From Kordia algicida OT-1 (GTDB lineage: Bacteria > Bacteroidota > Bacteroidia > Flavobacteriales > Flavobacteriaceae), in NCBI RefSeq assembly GCF_000154725.1, contig NZ_DS544873.1, forward strand, positions 3,571,339 to 3,635,338: 64,000 nucleotides of DNA, given 5' to 3'. Made by a program: the position numbers and the translations under genes. The notes below the pieces were generated by a model. The model saw only the letters and a list, made by a program, of their open reading frames with translations. It did no database searches and was not told the origin of the DNA. Within the stretch, counting starts at the first letter, position 1. Each line of letters starts with the position of its first letter. This document shows, one piece after another, positions 54,167-63,260 of the stretch.

Positions 54167-57100
54167 TTATTGTGGTCTATTACCATCATTTCGTTTACTC
54201 CAAAACATATCAAACATTAAATCCACATACTTTTGTTTAAAGTCTGCATTATCAGCAAAGGTTTTATAAATTTCAGTATCTACCACCAAATCTCCTTTAG
54301 ATGAGAAAATGAGTTCTTTCATTACATCGGTAACAATTTTGTTCATATAATCTCTTGCATTGGATTTGTCTGAATTATTAAAAACTGCCATCTGCTCTTG
54401 ATTTTCCCTAATTCTTTTTGGAATTTCAATACTTAAACGTTGTTTTACCTTGTCATTGTCTGTCCACTCAATGTCACCAAATCTTTTGTTAAACTCATTT
54501 AAAATACTTTCTAAAGTATCATATGCTTTTTCTATACCAAAGCCACCTTCACTTACAGGTATAGGCTCAATAGAAGCTGGCTCTGCAACTAAATCTATTT
54601 TCCCTTGTTGATGCCTTGAAACTCTATAACTATCCATATTAATAGCTTCTATAATATTTTCATCATCAGGCTCATCTTCAATTTTCAATAATGGTGTAAG
54701 GTATTTTAGATATAACCATAATATCTCCCATTCAGGGTTTTGCACATCTACTATTTTAGCTAAATAGCTATAAGTCCTGACAAAAGATTTAGCTTGAGAC
54801 TTAAAGTTTATTTTTTCATCTTTTGTCAATTCACTATCAAAGTAATACACACTTCTTTTTATAAGAGGCTCTGTTTTGTTTCTGTCAACATTATTATAGT
54901 ATAATGTAAAATGCTCTTCTATTATTTCTGGTGAATAAACTTGATAGCCAGCTAAATTATCCTGTAAATCATTAAGCTTATTAATATCAGTTTCTTCACT
55001 TAAAATAGTAGTTGTATAATAATCTTGAAAAGCTACTTTTATATCTTCCAGCTTATTAAAAAAATCTAAAACAAAGGTGTCTTTTTTATGAGGTTTGTAA
55101 GCTCTATTTAACCTTGATAGTGTTTGAACTGCTGCAACACTTGATAATTGTTTGTCAACATACATGGTATGTAGCAATGGTTGGTCAAAACCAGTTTGAT
55201 ATTTATTTGCTACAATTAAAAAGCGGTACTTATCTTTTTTAAATTGACAAGGAATGTCATTATCTCCATCTTCAAAATTATTCATGGAAGCCTCTGTCAT
55301 TTCAATACCTGTTGAATAATGTTTGGCTTTTCCTGAAAAAGCTACAATTGACCTGTATGGTGATTTAATTTCCTTTAAATAATCATCAACAGCATCCTTA
55401 TATTTCATAGCAGAAGCAATGCTTTTACATACAATCATGGCTTTAGCTTTACCATTTATTAAATGGTGCACTTCTTGGTGAAAATGGTTAACCATTATTT
55501 TTGCTTTTTCAGTAATAGCAAATTTATGTCCTTCTACATAAGACCTTAATTTTTTATTAGCCTCTTTTATCTCAAATTCTTTATGCTTTTTAGCTTGAGA
55601 AATAAGTTTGTAATAGGAATTATAAGTAGTGTAGTTAGCCAAGACATCTAAAATAAATTCTTCTTCAATAGCCTGTTTCATTGAGTAAGTGTGAAAAGGC
55701 TTGAATTTTGTTTTTTCTAGACCATTATCTCCAAAATCCTTATAAGGAACACCAAAGGTTTCTAAAGTCTTGTTTTTAGGTGTTGCAGTAAAAGCAAAAT
55801 AGCTGGCATTTTTCAGCATTTTTCTACTTTCAATTATATGGTTCACAATATCATCAGTATCAATAGAACCATCTTCATTTTTTGGTAAATCATCAAAACC
55901 TTTTCCTGCTAAAGCTGCATTCATTTTAGCAGCAGTATCACCACTTTGACTGCTGTGAGCTTCATCTATAATAATTCCAAAATTAGATTCCTGTAAATCA
56001 TCCATTTCTTTGAGTAAAAATGGAAAGGTTTGAACAGTACAAATAATAATTTTTTTCTTGTTGGCTAATGCTACTTTAAGTTGTGATGTTTTAGAGCCAC
56101 TTTTTCCTGTTATAGCTTCAACTGTAGACTTTACTTGTGCAAACCGTTTAATATTTTCTCTTATTTGCCTGTCTAAAACTGTTCTGTCAGTAACTACAAT
56201 TACAGAATCAAAAAGATGGTTGGTATTTGTTTTATCATATAAACCAACCAATTGATGAGCCAACCATGTAATAGAATTAGATTTACCAGAACCAGCAGAA
56301 TGCTGAATTAAATAACGTTTACCAATACCTTGATGCTTTACATCATACAATAAATCTCTAACTACTTTTAGTTGATGGTATCTTGGAAAAATAAGTTTAG
56401 GACTGCTTTTTTTCTTAATACCTAATTTTTTATTACAAGGATCATCATCATCTTTTACAACTTGTGCAAATTGCCCTATTATGTTAATAAAACTCCTTTT
56501 TTCTAAAATTTCTTTCCATAGGTAGGATGTTTTAATGCCTTCATCTACTTCTGGATTACCAGCACCAAAAGGGGCAATATAATCTCCATTATTTAGCCCT
56601 TTATTAAAAGGAAGAAAAAATGTTTTTTCATTGGCTAATGCTGTAGCCATATATACTAAATCTGTGTCTGCTGCAAAATGTACCATACATCTACCAAAGT
56701 TGAAAATAAGGTCTTTTGGGTTTCTGGTATTTCTATATTGTTTAATAGCATTTTTTACTGCTTGGTGTGTAAAAGCATTTTTAAGCTCCATTGTTACAAC
56801 TGGAAGCCCATTTAAAAATACTACAAGGTCAATTTCATTACGGTTAGCATCTGTATACATTAACTCTTGGGTTACTGTAAACAGATTTTTCTCAAATAAA
56901 TCTTGAGCTTTTTTATTGTAAACTGATGGTGGTTGTGGGTAAAATAAGTCTATGGTTTTATCATAGTGTTTTACGCCTTTTCTTAATGTATCTACAATAC
57001 CATCTTGTCTGATTTTTTTATCAAGTCTTAACAAAAATTGTCTTTCTCCTTTGTCCTGAATAAAATCAAACTTCTTGGGTTGTGTGGTTTTAATAAACTG

Positions 57101-57232
57101 CCATAGCTCATTAAGATTAAAACAAAACTCTTTATTAAAGTCTTTAGAAAAGGTTTCTGTATAACCTATCTCACATAGCTCTTTAACTATGAGTTGTTGA
57201 AACCCTTTTTCACTATAGTCTGTTGTTTGCAT
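54167..57232 (-). CDS. hsdR: Type I restriction enzyme motor/nuclease subunit HsdR
   Basis: 1021 residues, usual size. The N-terminal nuclease has DLVVFLNGLPVVTMELKNA (the D...ExK site). The SF2 motor has Walker A HSAGSGKSNS (about 311), VIVVTDRTVLD, DEAH in IIDEAHSSQSG, FAFTATPKNKT and the late SRLNRAYK. It translocates DNA and cuts at a distance when the specificity sequence is unmethylated. The start at 57232 comes one base after hsdS. All catalytic motifs are intact, so the system is probably active. Confidence 0.95.
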   Translation of the reverse strand: MQTTDYSEKGFQQLIVKELCEIGYTETFSKDFNKEFCFNLNELWQFIKTTQPKKFDFIQDKGERQFLLRLDKKIRQDGIVDTLRKGVKHYDKTIDLFYPQPPSVYNKKAQDLFEKNLFTVTQELMYTDANRNEIDLVVFLNGLPVVTMELKNAFTHQAVKNAIKQYRNTRNPKDLIFNFGRCMVHFAADTDLVYMATALANEKTFFLPFNKGLNNGDYIAPFGAGNPEVDEGIKTSYLWKEILEKRSFINIIGQFAQVVKDDDDPCNKKLGIKKKSSPKLIFPRYHQLKVVRDLLYDVKHQGIGKRYLIQHSAGSGKSNSITWLAHQLVGLYDKTNTNHLFDSVIVVTDRTVLDRQIRENIKRFAQVKSTVEAITGKSGSKTSQLKVALANKKKIIICTVQTFPFLLKEMDDLQESNFGIIIDEAHSSQSGDTAAKMNAALAGKGFDDLPKNEDGSIDTDDIVNHIIESRKMLKNASYFAFTATPKNKTLETFGVPYKDFGDNGLEKTKFKPFHTYSMKQAIEEEFILDVLANYTTYNSYYKLISQAKKHKEFEIKEANKKLRSYVEGHKFAITEKAKIMVNHFHQEVHHLINGKAKAMIVCKSIASAMKYKDAVDDYLKEIKSPYRSIVAFSGKAKHYSTGIEMTEASMNNFEDGDNDIPCQFKKDKYRFLIVANKYQTGFDQPLLHTMYVDKQLSSVAAVQTLSRLNRAYKPHKKDTFVLDFFNKLEDIKVAFQDYYTTTILSEETDINKLNDLQDNLAGYQVYSPEIIEEHFTLYYNNVDRNKTEPLIKRSVYYFDSELTKDEKINFKSQAKSFVRTYSYLAKIVDVQNPEWEILWLYLKYLTPLLKIEDEPDDENIIEAINMDSYRVSRHQQGKIDLVAEPASIEPIPVSEGGFGIEKAYDTLESILNEFNKRFGDIEWTDNDKVKQRLSIEIPKRIRENQEQMAVFNNSDKSNARDYMNKIVTDVMKELIFSSKGDLVVDTEIYKTFADNADFKQKYVDLMFDMFWSKRNDGNRPQ

Positions 57233-57233
57233 A

Positions 57234-58526
57234 TTATGGTGTATTGTAGGTGTTAACAGATTCTGCTGCTATACTTATAGTGTCTTTTTTAGAATTATAC
57301 GTGTTTGGAACTTTCATTTTACCAATTATAATATTTTCAATCAATGATGTTAATAGTTTTTTTGAAAGCTCATTTTCTTTTTTGATTAAAGCTTTTGAAT
57401 CTATAAGCTTCAGATGTAACTTGTATATCTTATCAATAGTTTTTTTGTCTGGTATTGGAATATATAATTCTCTAAAATCTTTAAAGCTAATATTTTTACC
57501 CTCTCTAATTCCTGAAACTACAGTATTAAGAAGTCCAATGAATTGATTTGACTTAAATAAATATTTGTAGTAATATTTTAGATTTTTAATATCATTAAAC
57601 TCCTTTTTTAAATAGAAAATATTATAAGCAGGACTTGTTATGCCTTGTACTTCTGATAATTCGATACCACCTTCAAAAGACCTTAAGCTAATAACAAAAT
57701 CATTTTTGCAAACAAGTTTTAAACCATCTGTTTGAGTTGCAGTAACGTAATTTTCTTCAATTTCATCTTTGAAAACTAATCCTCTATCTTGGGTAGATGC
57801 TAGAAGCCTTTCACTTGGATGATTCTTAATATTTCGTTCACTAAAAACCCATTTAGCCTTTTCTATTTTCCAACTGGTATTAAATAAATCCTTCCAATCT
57901 TTAAAATCCGTATACTTATTTTTACCAAACACTAAACTATTAAGTTGGTTTTCTGTTAAATCAACTATTCTGTTTTTCTTTTTTACAAATTGTTTAATTT
58001 GTTTTTCCTTTTCTTCTAAATAAGTAACAATTTGATTTTGAGTTTCTAAAGGTGGTACAAAAGCGTACATTCTTTTAAAGTCTTGCCACCTTAAAGGTTT
58101 TTGTCCATCTGCAATACCATAAGAGTATCTTTCAGCATAGTTTTGGTAAAACGGCAATCTGTATTGATAATGAAAAAATTTAGGGTTAATTTTCATTTTA
58201 GGTTTTAACACGGTACAAGCATTACTAACTAAACCTTTATAATTACTATAACCAGAAGCACCTTGTCTAAATCTCATGCTGTAAACTATATCACCAATTT
58301 CAACAAGTTTGTAGTTTGATTTATCTGGATTAGAAGAGTCTTTTTTATTAAGTTCAGATTGTTTTATGACACCTTTGCCAATAGTAACAGAGAGTAACTC
58401 TTCATGAATGTGCCCTTTTTCATTTCTTTCTTCAAAAATGGCAATATTAGGTAGTAAGTCCCAATCTTCTGGGATTTGTGTTACATATTCAAAAGCAATG
58501 GTTTTGTATTTTGGGTAAGCATTCAA
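57234..58526 (-). CDS. hsdS: Type I restriction specificity subunit HsdS
   Basis: 430 residues. Two target-recognition domains (about 15-170 and 215-375) each end in a helical conserved region: PPLETQNQIVTYLEEKEKQIKQF and PIPDKKTIDKIYKLHLKL. KYKTIAFEYVTQIPEDWDLLP is the normal HsdS opening. The start must be TTG at 58526, since no Met occurs before residue 80. That TTG follows directly, in the same frame, the TAA stop of the HigA-ImmA gene. It decides which DNA sequence is methylated and cut. Confidence 0.93.
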   Translation of the reverse strand: MNAYPKYKTIAFEYVTQIPEDWDLLPNIAIFEERNEKGHIHEELLSVTIGKGVIKQSELNKKDSSNPDKSNYKLVEIGDIVYSMRFRQGASGYSNYKGLVSNACTVLKPKMKINPKFFHYQYRLPFYQNYAERYSYGIADGQKPLRWQDFKRMYAFVPPLETQNQIVTYLEEKEKQIKQFVKKKNRIVDLTENQLNSLVFGKNKYTDFKDWKDLFNTSWKIEKAKWVFSERNIKNHPSERLLASTQDRGLVFKDEIEENYVTATQTDGLKLVCKNDFVISLRSFEGGIELSEVQGITSPAYNIFYLKKEFNDIKNLKYYYKYLFKSNQFIGLLNTVVSGIREGKNISFKDFRELYIPIPDKKTIDKIYKLHLKLIDSKALIKKENELSKKLLTSLIENIIIGKMKVPNTYNSKKDTISIAAESVNTYNTP

Positions 58527-59618
58527 TTAATCACAGAAGTTTATAGGTTCAAAAAATTCATTTCCTTGTCCATAAGCAATAACTTCTTTGTATTGTAATC
58601 TACCAATAATAGCAGCGGGATGTGTGCCAAATTTTTTAGCATATCTTACTATATCATCTGTGGTTAGCTGTACATTATCACAAATTTCAGCTTCTTCTTT
58701 TTCAGATAAAATAATATTAGAGGCAAAAGCATCTGCTTCTTGTTCAAACGCTGCATTTTCTCCAGCATAATCTACATTCTCAATAGAGATGTATTTTTTG
58801 CCATGCAATAATATATGCCCAACTTCATGAAAAAATGTAAACCAAAAAATGTCATTTCTCCTATACCTACCACTTAATTGTATAAGGGGTACATTGTTAA
58901 CCCATCTAGTAGAACCATGAATGGCTGTTTTAGGTAAGCAAGGTGTGTGTACTACTTTTACACCTACTGTTAAACACAATGCTTGTAATTGTGCAAAAAA
59001 ATCATCTGGTTGTTTAGCCATGATTTTTTTAATTTCTGGCAACAACTTTTTAAATCCAGATTTGTTAAATTCTGGTGCATGTAATTGTTCCGCTTGTATT
59101 TCTCCTTGCCTTAACCAAGCTGCAATTGCAGTAGCATTCTCTTGGTTTTTTAATGAAATTCTAAAAGCAACTTTGGTTCTCTGATGATAATAGTAATCTT
59201 CGTACCCTTTTAAACTTGCTACCTCAAAATACTCAAATAGGTTAATGACTTTAACCTCTGGTTTTCTTGTTTTTTCAACCCATCCTAATCTAGCCATTTC
59301 AGCATAAGGTGCATCTTTAGCCCAATCTGTAGCTTCTGCAATGGTGTTTTGGTAGTTAACTCTGGCTTGGTATTCATCAAAGTTTCTTTGAGCTTCCATC
59401 CAAAAATGAGCAGGGATTTTAAGAACTTGCTCAAACAACACAGCCATATCTGATGTTATAGCACTTTCGCCTTTTAATACTGCTGTAATTGTTTTTTCTG
59501 GTTTTCCTGTTCTTACTGCAAATTCTTTTGCTCCTAATTCTCTTTCTTCTAATGCTTCTAATAATATTTCTCCAGGGTGTGTAACACTCTCTGGGTAATA
59601 CTGATTAATAGTTGCCAT
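58527..59618 (-). CDS. HigA-type antitoxin fused to ImmA/IrrE peptidase
   Basis: 363 residues. Residues 1-90 are a HigA/XRE helix-turn-helix: SVTHPGEILLEALEERELGAKEFA, then ITAVLKGESAITSDMAVLFEQVL, then FWMEAQRNFDEY. From about residue 180 an ImmA/IrrE zinc-peptidase domain follows, with WFTFFHEVGHILLHGKK (HExxH) near 265-280, a downstream EQEADAFASN with the third ligand Glu, and a C-terminal helix. The HTH binds the operator and neutralises the upstream toxin; the peptidase may destroy a regulator under stress. It ends in TAA directly followed by the hsdS start. Confidence 0.88.
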   Translation of the reverse strand: MATINQYYPESVTHPGEILLEALEERELGAKEFAVRTGKPEKTITAVLKGESAITSDMAVLFEQVLKIPAHFWMEAQRNFDEYQARVNYQNTIAEATDWAKDAPYAEMARLGWVEKTRKPEVKVINLFEYFEVASLKGYEDYYYHQRTKVAFRISLKNQENATAIAAWLRQGEIQAEQLHAPEFNKSGFKKLLPEIKKIMAKQPDDFFAQLQALCLTVGVKVVHTPCLPKTAIHGSTRWVNNVPLIQLSGRYRRNDIFWFTFFHEVGHILLHGKKYISIENVDYAGENAAFEQEADAFASNIILSEKEEAEICDNVQLTTDDIVRYAKKFGTHPAAIIGRLQYKEVIAYGQGNEFFEPINFCD

Positions 59619-59642
59619 ACTGTTTCCCTTCTTTTGTCTTCG

Positions 59643-59975
59643 TTAATGGTAATCTTCAATCTTGATAATTTCTACTCCTAAAATCTCAACCCAAATATAT
59701 TTTCCATTTTCATCAGTGGGTATTGGATTTTCTTGTGGGGTAAAAATGAGTCTATAAGGATGGTCTAAATCACAAGCCCATTGCCCTTTTTTATTCTCTT
59801 TTAGTTCATGAAATCTTCCTGGTGCATATCTTAAATCTTCTAAGGTTCTAGCAGCTTTAATTTGGTCAAGTCTTTTTTTGTAGAGCTTAAATCTTTTTTC
59901 TCCCAACTTTTTTTGTCCATCTCTATCACTGTTGGCGTATTTCTTTAACTTATTGTTCCCAAATGTAATATCCAT
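59643..59975 (-). CDS. HigB/RelE-type toxin
   Basis: 110 residues. The pattern KRFKLYKKRLDQIKAARTLEDLRYAPGRFHEL, followed by QWACDLDHPYRLIFTP and a final VEIIKIEDYH, is the plasmid-killer HigB/RelE-type mRNA interferase. His, Arg and Tyr residues at the expected places (RFHEL, HPYRLIF) are present. It would cut mRNA at the ribosome. The antitoxin gene starts 24 bases after its stop, which is the reversed toxin-first order of higBA. It has its own promoter and palindrome, separating it from hsdM. Confidence 0.88.
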   Translation of the reverse strand: MDITFGNNKLKKYANSDRDGQKKLGEKRFKLYKKRLDQIKAARTLEDLRYAPGRFHELKENKKGQWACDLDHPYRLIFTPQENPIPTDENGKYIWVEILGVEIIKIEDYH

Positions 59976-59977
59976 TG

Positions 59978-60012
59978 CAAATTTAATAAAATTATTAACA
60001 TTAAATGTTAAT
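59978..60012 (-). promoter_or_regulatory. Promoter -7 box and palindromic operator of the higBA pair
   Basis: Read on the minus strand, TAAATTTG at 59978-59985 is a perfect -7 box 3 bases before the toxin start. Behind it lies ATTAACATT-A-AATGTTAAT at 59994-60012, a perfect 19-base palindrome overlapping the spacer and -33 region. It is the natural binding site for the HigA helix-turn-helix and would repress the TA pair without affecting hsdM. Confidence 0.65.
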
Positions 60013-60030
60013 TAAAAAATAAAAATATAA

Positions 60031-62244
60031 TTAGCTTTTAATAATCTCTTCAAGAATTCCTTCTGTTTCTTTTTCTAAATCAAGGATTTCCTGTTTAATG
60101 AGCTCTAAATCTTTAGGGGGAGAATAGTTATAAAAATATCTTGTAAATGATATCATGTAACCTTTTGTAATCTTATCATAATTTATCCAAGCATCAGGCA
60201 CATAAGGAATCACTTCTCTATTAAAATAGTCCTCAATATTTTCATTTAAAGGTACAATTTCTGTATCTCTTAAATCAGAGTCAGCTTCATAAATTATAGT
60301 TCCATCTTTTGCTTTTTTCTTAATTACTGGTTCTGCTTCTTCATCTTTCCAGCTAACAGCTAGGAGAACTTTTTTCTTATTTGTGGCACTAACTTTATAA
60401 GAAAGTGTTTTTAAAACCTTATCAACTTCTTTGTTAAAAAGATTAAAGTTATCAAACAACTTGTCTCCAATATTAGAAAAAATGTCTTTAGCAATACGCA
60501 TTAGTTCTTTTTGGGTTTTCCAAGTTGCATTGTTAAATAGTTTTTTCTTGTTTGCAGTAGAAATTTTGATATCTTCATCTTTTAACCACAATTCTGTTTT
60601 TTGTTTTATTTCTTTTGAAATACCTTCATATAAATTATCTCCAAATTGAGCATACATCCATTTCATTTCATCAGCAATAGTATTTAAGTATCTCAAATTC
60701 TCAATAGCTTCATTAGTAAACTGTGATTTGTACCTCAAAGGTCTTTCTATAGTAACATCATAATAACCAAAATCTTCATTATCAAAAACTTTAGAAATAT
60801 TAGTTTCTTTGAAGTTTAAGTATAAATCTTCAATTTGTTTAATATGACTAGGTTGCATTTCACAATTTTTCTCTCCTAAATTTCTTCTTAGGGGAGTAGA
60901 TAGCTCTAATGCGTTAATGAGCTGAATTTTACCTTGTCTTCTTTTTTCCTTTCTATTTGATAAAATCCAGATATATGTTGGTATTCCTGTATTATAAAAT
61001 ATCTTTTCTGGTAGGGCAACAATACATTCAACTAAATCACTTTCAATTAAATACCTTCTTATTTCACTTTCTCCTTGACCAGCATTTCCTGTAAATAATG
61101 ACGAACCATTATGAACAGATGCAATTCTACTGCCTAATTCGGTTCCTTTTTTCATTTTATGAACCATATTAGACAAGAATAATAATTGACCATCAGAAAT
61201 TTTGGGTAATCCTGTTTGAAATCTTGGGTCTTTTATTAACTCATTGGTTTTACCTCTTTCAATAACAATGGAATCCTCATCCTTTTTCCAAGCCTTTCCA
61301 TAAGGAGGATTAGACAGCATGAAGTCAAATTCCTTAAATTGAAAGCTATCATTAGATAATGTAGAGCCATAAGCAATATGGTAATCTTTTTCACCTTTAA
61401 TAAGCATGTCAGAGTTACACACCGCCCAAGTTTCAGGATTTACTTCTTGACCATATAAACTAAATGAGGTTTTGTTTTTGGTTATTCTTTTTGCATATTT
61501 TTCAGCTTCAGTTAGCATTCCACCACTTCCACAAGCAGAATCATAAATGGAATATTGAGCAACTTTAAGCTTATCTTTAATAGGTAAAAAGATAAGATGG
61601 GTCATTAACTGAATAATTTCTCTTGGAGTGAAGTGTTCTCCAGCTTCTTCATTGTTTTCCTCATTAAATTTTCTAATCAATTCTTCAAAAACATAACCCA
61701 TGCCCAAATTAGTTAAAGGTGGTAAAACTTCTCCTTTTGTGTTTTTTATTTCTACAGGGCTTAAATTGATTTCTTTTGAAGCTAACTTTTCAATTAACAA
61801 TGGAGTTAATCCATTTTCTTTTAGTTTTGGTAACTGTTTCCTAATCTCAAATCTATCTATAATTTGCTGTATGTTTTCGGAAAAACCATCTAGATATTCT
61901 TCAAGATTACTATCTATATTCGCAGGATCATTAGTCAATGCTGTATAAGGATGATTAGAGTCAAATAAGCTACTATTTGAAAAAGTAAATCCAGAGGTGT
62001 TAAAAAACGGATATCCAGATTGGTGGGTTAAGCCAGATAAATCATCAATTTTATTTTCCTTTAAAAATTTATAACCTTTTAAAACATCTTCTTTAGTAGG
62101 CACAAGTAAGGCATCTAACCTTCTCAAAACGGTAAACGGTAATATTATATCTCTGTATTTGCCTCTTACAAAATCATCTCTTAAAACATCATCAGCAATA
62201 CTCCAGATAAAGCTAACTATTTGGTTGTGTACTTTGTTGTTCAT
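60031..62244 (-). CDS. hsdM: Type I modification methyltransferase HsdM
   Basis: 737 residues. The N-terminal helical domain (LRDDFVRGKYRDIILPFTVLRRLD) is HsdM_N. The methylase core has motif I YDSACGSGGMLTEAE and motif IV SNPPYGKAW, the N6-adenine signature, with GEHFTPREIIQLM between. It is longer than E. coli HsdM (about 530) because of a C-terminal helical extension. It protects host DNA by N6-adenine methylation together with HsdS. A minus-strand TAATTTTG at 62302-62309 may be its promoter box. The start at 62244 is 267 bases from a divergent gene. Confidence 0.95.
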   Translation of the reverse strand: MNNKVHNQIVSFIWSIADDVLRDDFVRGKYRDIILPFTVLRRLDALLVPTKEDVLKGYKFLKENKIDDLSGLTHQSGYPFFNTSGFTFSNSSLFDSNHPYTALTNDPANIDSNLEEYLDGFSENIQQIIDRFEIRKQLPKLKENGLTPLLIEKLASKEINLSPVEIKNTKGEVLPPLTNLGMGYVFEELIRKFNEENNEEAGEHFTPREIIQLMTHLIFLPIKDKLKVAQYSIYDSACGSGGMLTEAEKYAKRITKNKTSFSLYGQEVNPETWAVCNSDMLIKGEKDYHIAYGSTLSNDSFQFKEFDFMLSNPPYGKAWKKDEDSIVIERGKTNELIKDPRFQTGLPKISDGQLLFLSNMVHKMKKGTELGSRIASVHNGSSLFTGNAGQGESEIRRYLIESDLVECIVALPEKIFYNTGIPTYIWILSNRKEKRRQGKIQLINALELSTPLRRNLGEKNCEMQPSHIKQIEDLYLNFKETNISKVFDNEDFGYYDVTIERPLRYKSQFTNEAIENLRYLNTIADEMKWMYAQFGDNLYEGISKEIKQKTELWLKDEDIKISTANKKKLFNNATWKTQKELMRIAKDIFSNIGDKLFDNFNLFNKEVDKVLKTLSYKVSATNKKKVLLAVSWKDEEAEPVIKKKAKDGTIIYEADSDLRDTEIVPLNENIEDYFNREVIPYVPDAWINYDKITKGYMISFTRYFYNYSPPKDLELIKQEILDLEKETEGILEEIIKS

Positions 62245-62511
62245 TCATTCTTTAAATATGACTATAAATGTAAGGCTATTCAGAAGCAAAAAAAATTTTA
62301 CCAAAATTATTTTTCAGAGGTCATTTGTGAGAGCTTGAACTACCCTATACAAACACCCCCACCCAGTCTTGGGGATAAAGCTTCCCCTACCACTTTTAGG
62401 AAAAACAAATTTTCTGGCAGGACAAATAAATTCAAGGTGATAGTTGTGATTTATATGCTGTAGAAGTTTTCATTTCTGTAGGTGGTTATGTTCAACTCAA
62501 AATTTTTAAGA
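62245..62511. other. Divergent promoter region of hsdM and a small element gene
   Basis: No gene seen. Contains the G/C-rich cluster CACCCCCACCCAGTCTTGGGG (about 62346-62366). TTGGGG-ATAAAGCTT-CCCC near 62361-62379 is a short inverted pair GGGG/CCCC. The sequence is unlike the AT-rich surroundings. It may hold control sites for both directions. Confidence 0.4.
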
Positions 62512-62907
62512 ATGGTTACAATAGTAAACTACAAGGAACGACAAAAAGAAGATGGAACAGAATTCTTTGTTCTGGAACTTCAAGGAGGTATAGAAATGGT
62601 TAAGTCCAAAGAAACAGGAAATTTTTACGCAACTGCAAAAAGAGCCTATATACCTTCAACATTTAGAAAAGAGGTATGCCAATCTCTAATTGGTACACAA
62701 ATGCCTGGGGGCATAGTTAAAGAGGTGTGTGAACCTTTTAATTATGTTATTAAGGAAACAGGTGAGGAAATTACCTTGAACCATAGATGGGTTTATAAAT
62801 CTGAAGAAGAATTACAAAAGCCAAAAGCTACTGCAATGCCAGAGCAAAATGTAATTGCTAATTCAGGGGTTTTCTCAAAAAATGGAATCCTAGAACCAGC
62901 AATGTAA
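62512..62907 (+). CDS. Conserved small protein of Bacteroidota mobile elements
   Basis: 131 residues from the ATG at 62512 (VTIVNYKERQKEDGTEFFVL); two Met codons upstream would add a non-conserved piece. The segments FFVLELQGGIEMVKSKETG, FYATAKRAYIPSTF and CQSLIGTQMPG give a small beta-rich protein that I recall as common in Bacteroidota mobile elements. No function is known to me. The tail after about 100 is probably unstructured. A terminator follows. Confidence 0.7.
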   Translation: MVTIVNYKERQKEDGTEFFVLELQGGIEMVKSKETGNFYATAKRAYIPSTFRKEVCQSLIGTQMPGGIVKEVCEPFNYVIKETGEEITLNHRWVYKSEEELQKPKATAMPEQNVIANSGVFSKNGILEPAM

Positions 62908-62913
62908 AGTATT

Positions 62914-62946
62914 AGCCTAGTCTATTTAATTATAGATTAGGCTTTA
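62914..62946 (+). terminator. Terminator after the small conserved gene
   Basis: AGCCTAGTCTA and TAGATTAGGCT pair with one mismatch around TTTAATTA, followed by TTTAAATA. Confidence 0.75.
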
Positions 62947-63260
62947 AATATTTACACTTATTTACTCTTACCTTCAGAAAAATAAAATAGCCTATTAATC
63001 ACTATAGTATTTATTTTCTTGAAGGTATTTGTCAATATAGAGTGATATTGAGAAAAGACAAGTTTTAATTCTTCTAAAGAAAGAAAAGAACCAAAAGAAA
63101 GAAACTTTAGGGCTTTCCCTGCTTACTTCCTTGAGTCATTTTGAGAAGAATTTCGCTGAAGTGTTTCAGAAAGAAACTTTCTTTGACAAAGTTACTCGAA
63201 AAATTTTACAAAATCAATGTTTTAGACAATTATTTTCCTAGGAAACTAAATTTATTTTAA
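62947..63260. other. Gene-free stretch
   Basis: 314 bases with no credible coding frame. It contains an A/G-rich block (AAGAAAGAAAAGAACCAAAAG near 63077) and a later GAAAGAAACTTTCTTTG that can fold into a short hairpin (near 63168-63184). I see no consensus promoter directly before radC. Confidence 0.5.

Noticed and set aside
62221-62463. 80-codon + strand frame opposite the hsdM start
   Set aside because: It overlaps the start of hsdM and the divergent promoter region, and has no recognisable motif.
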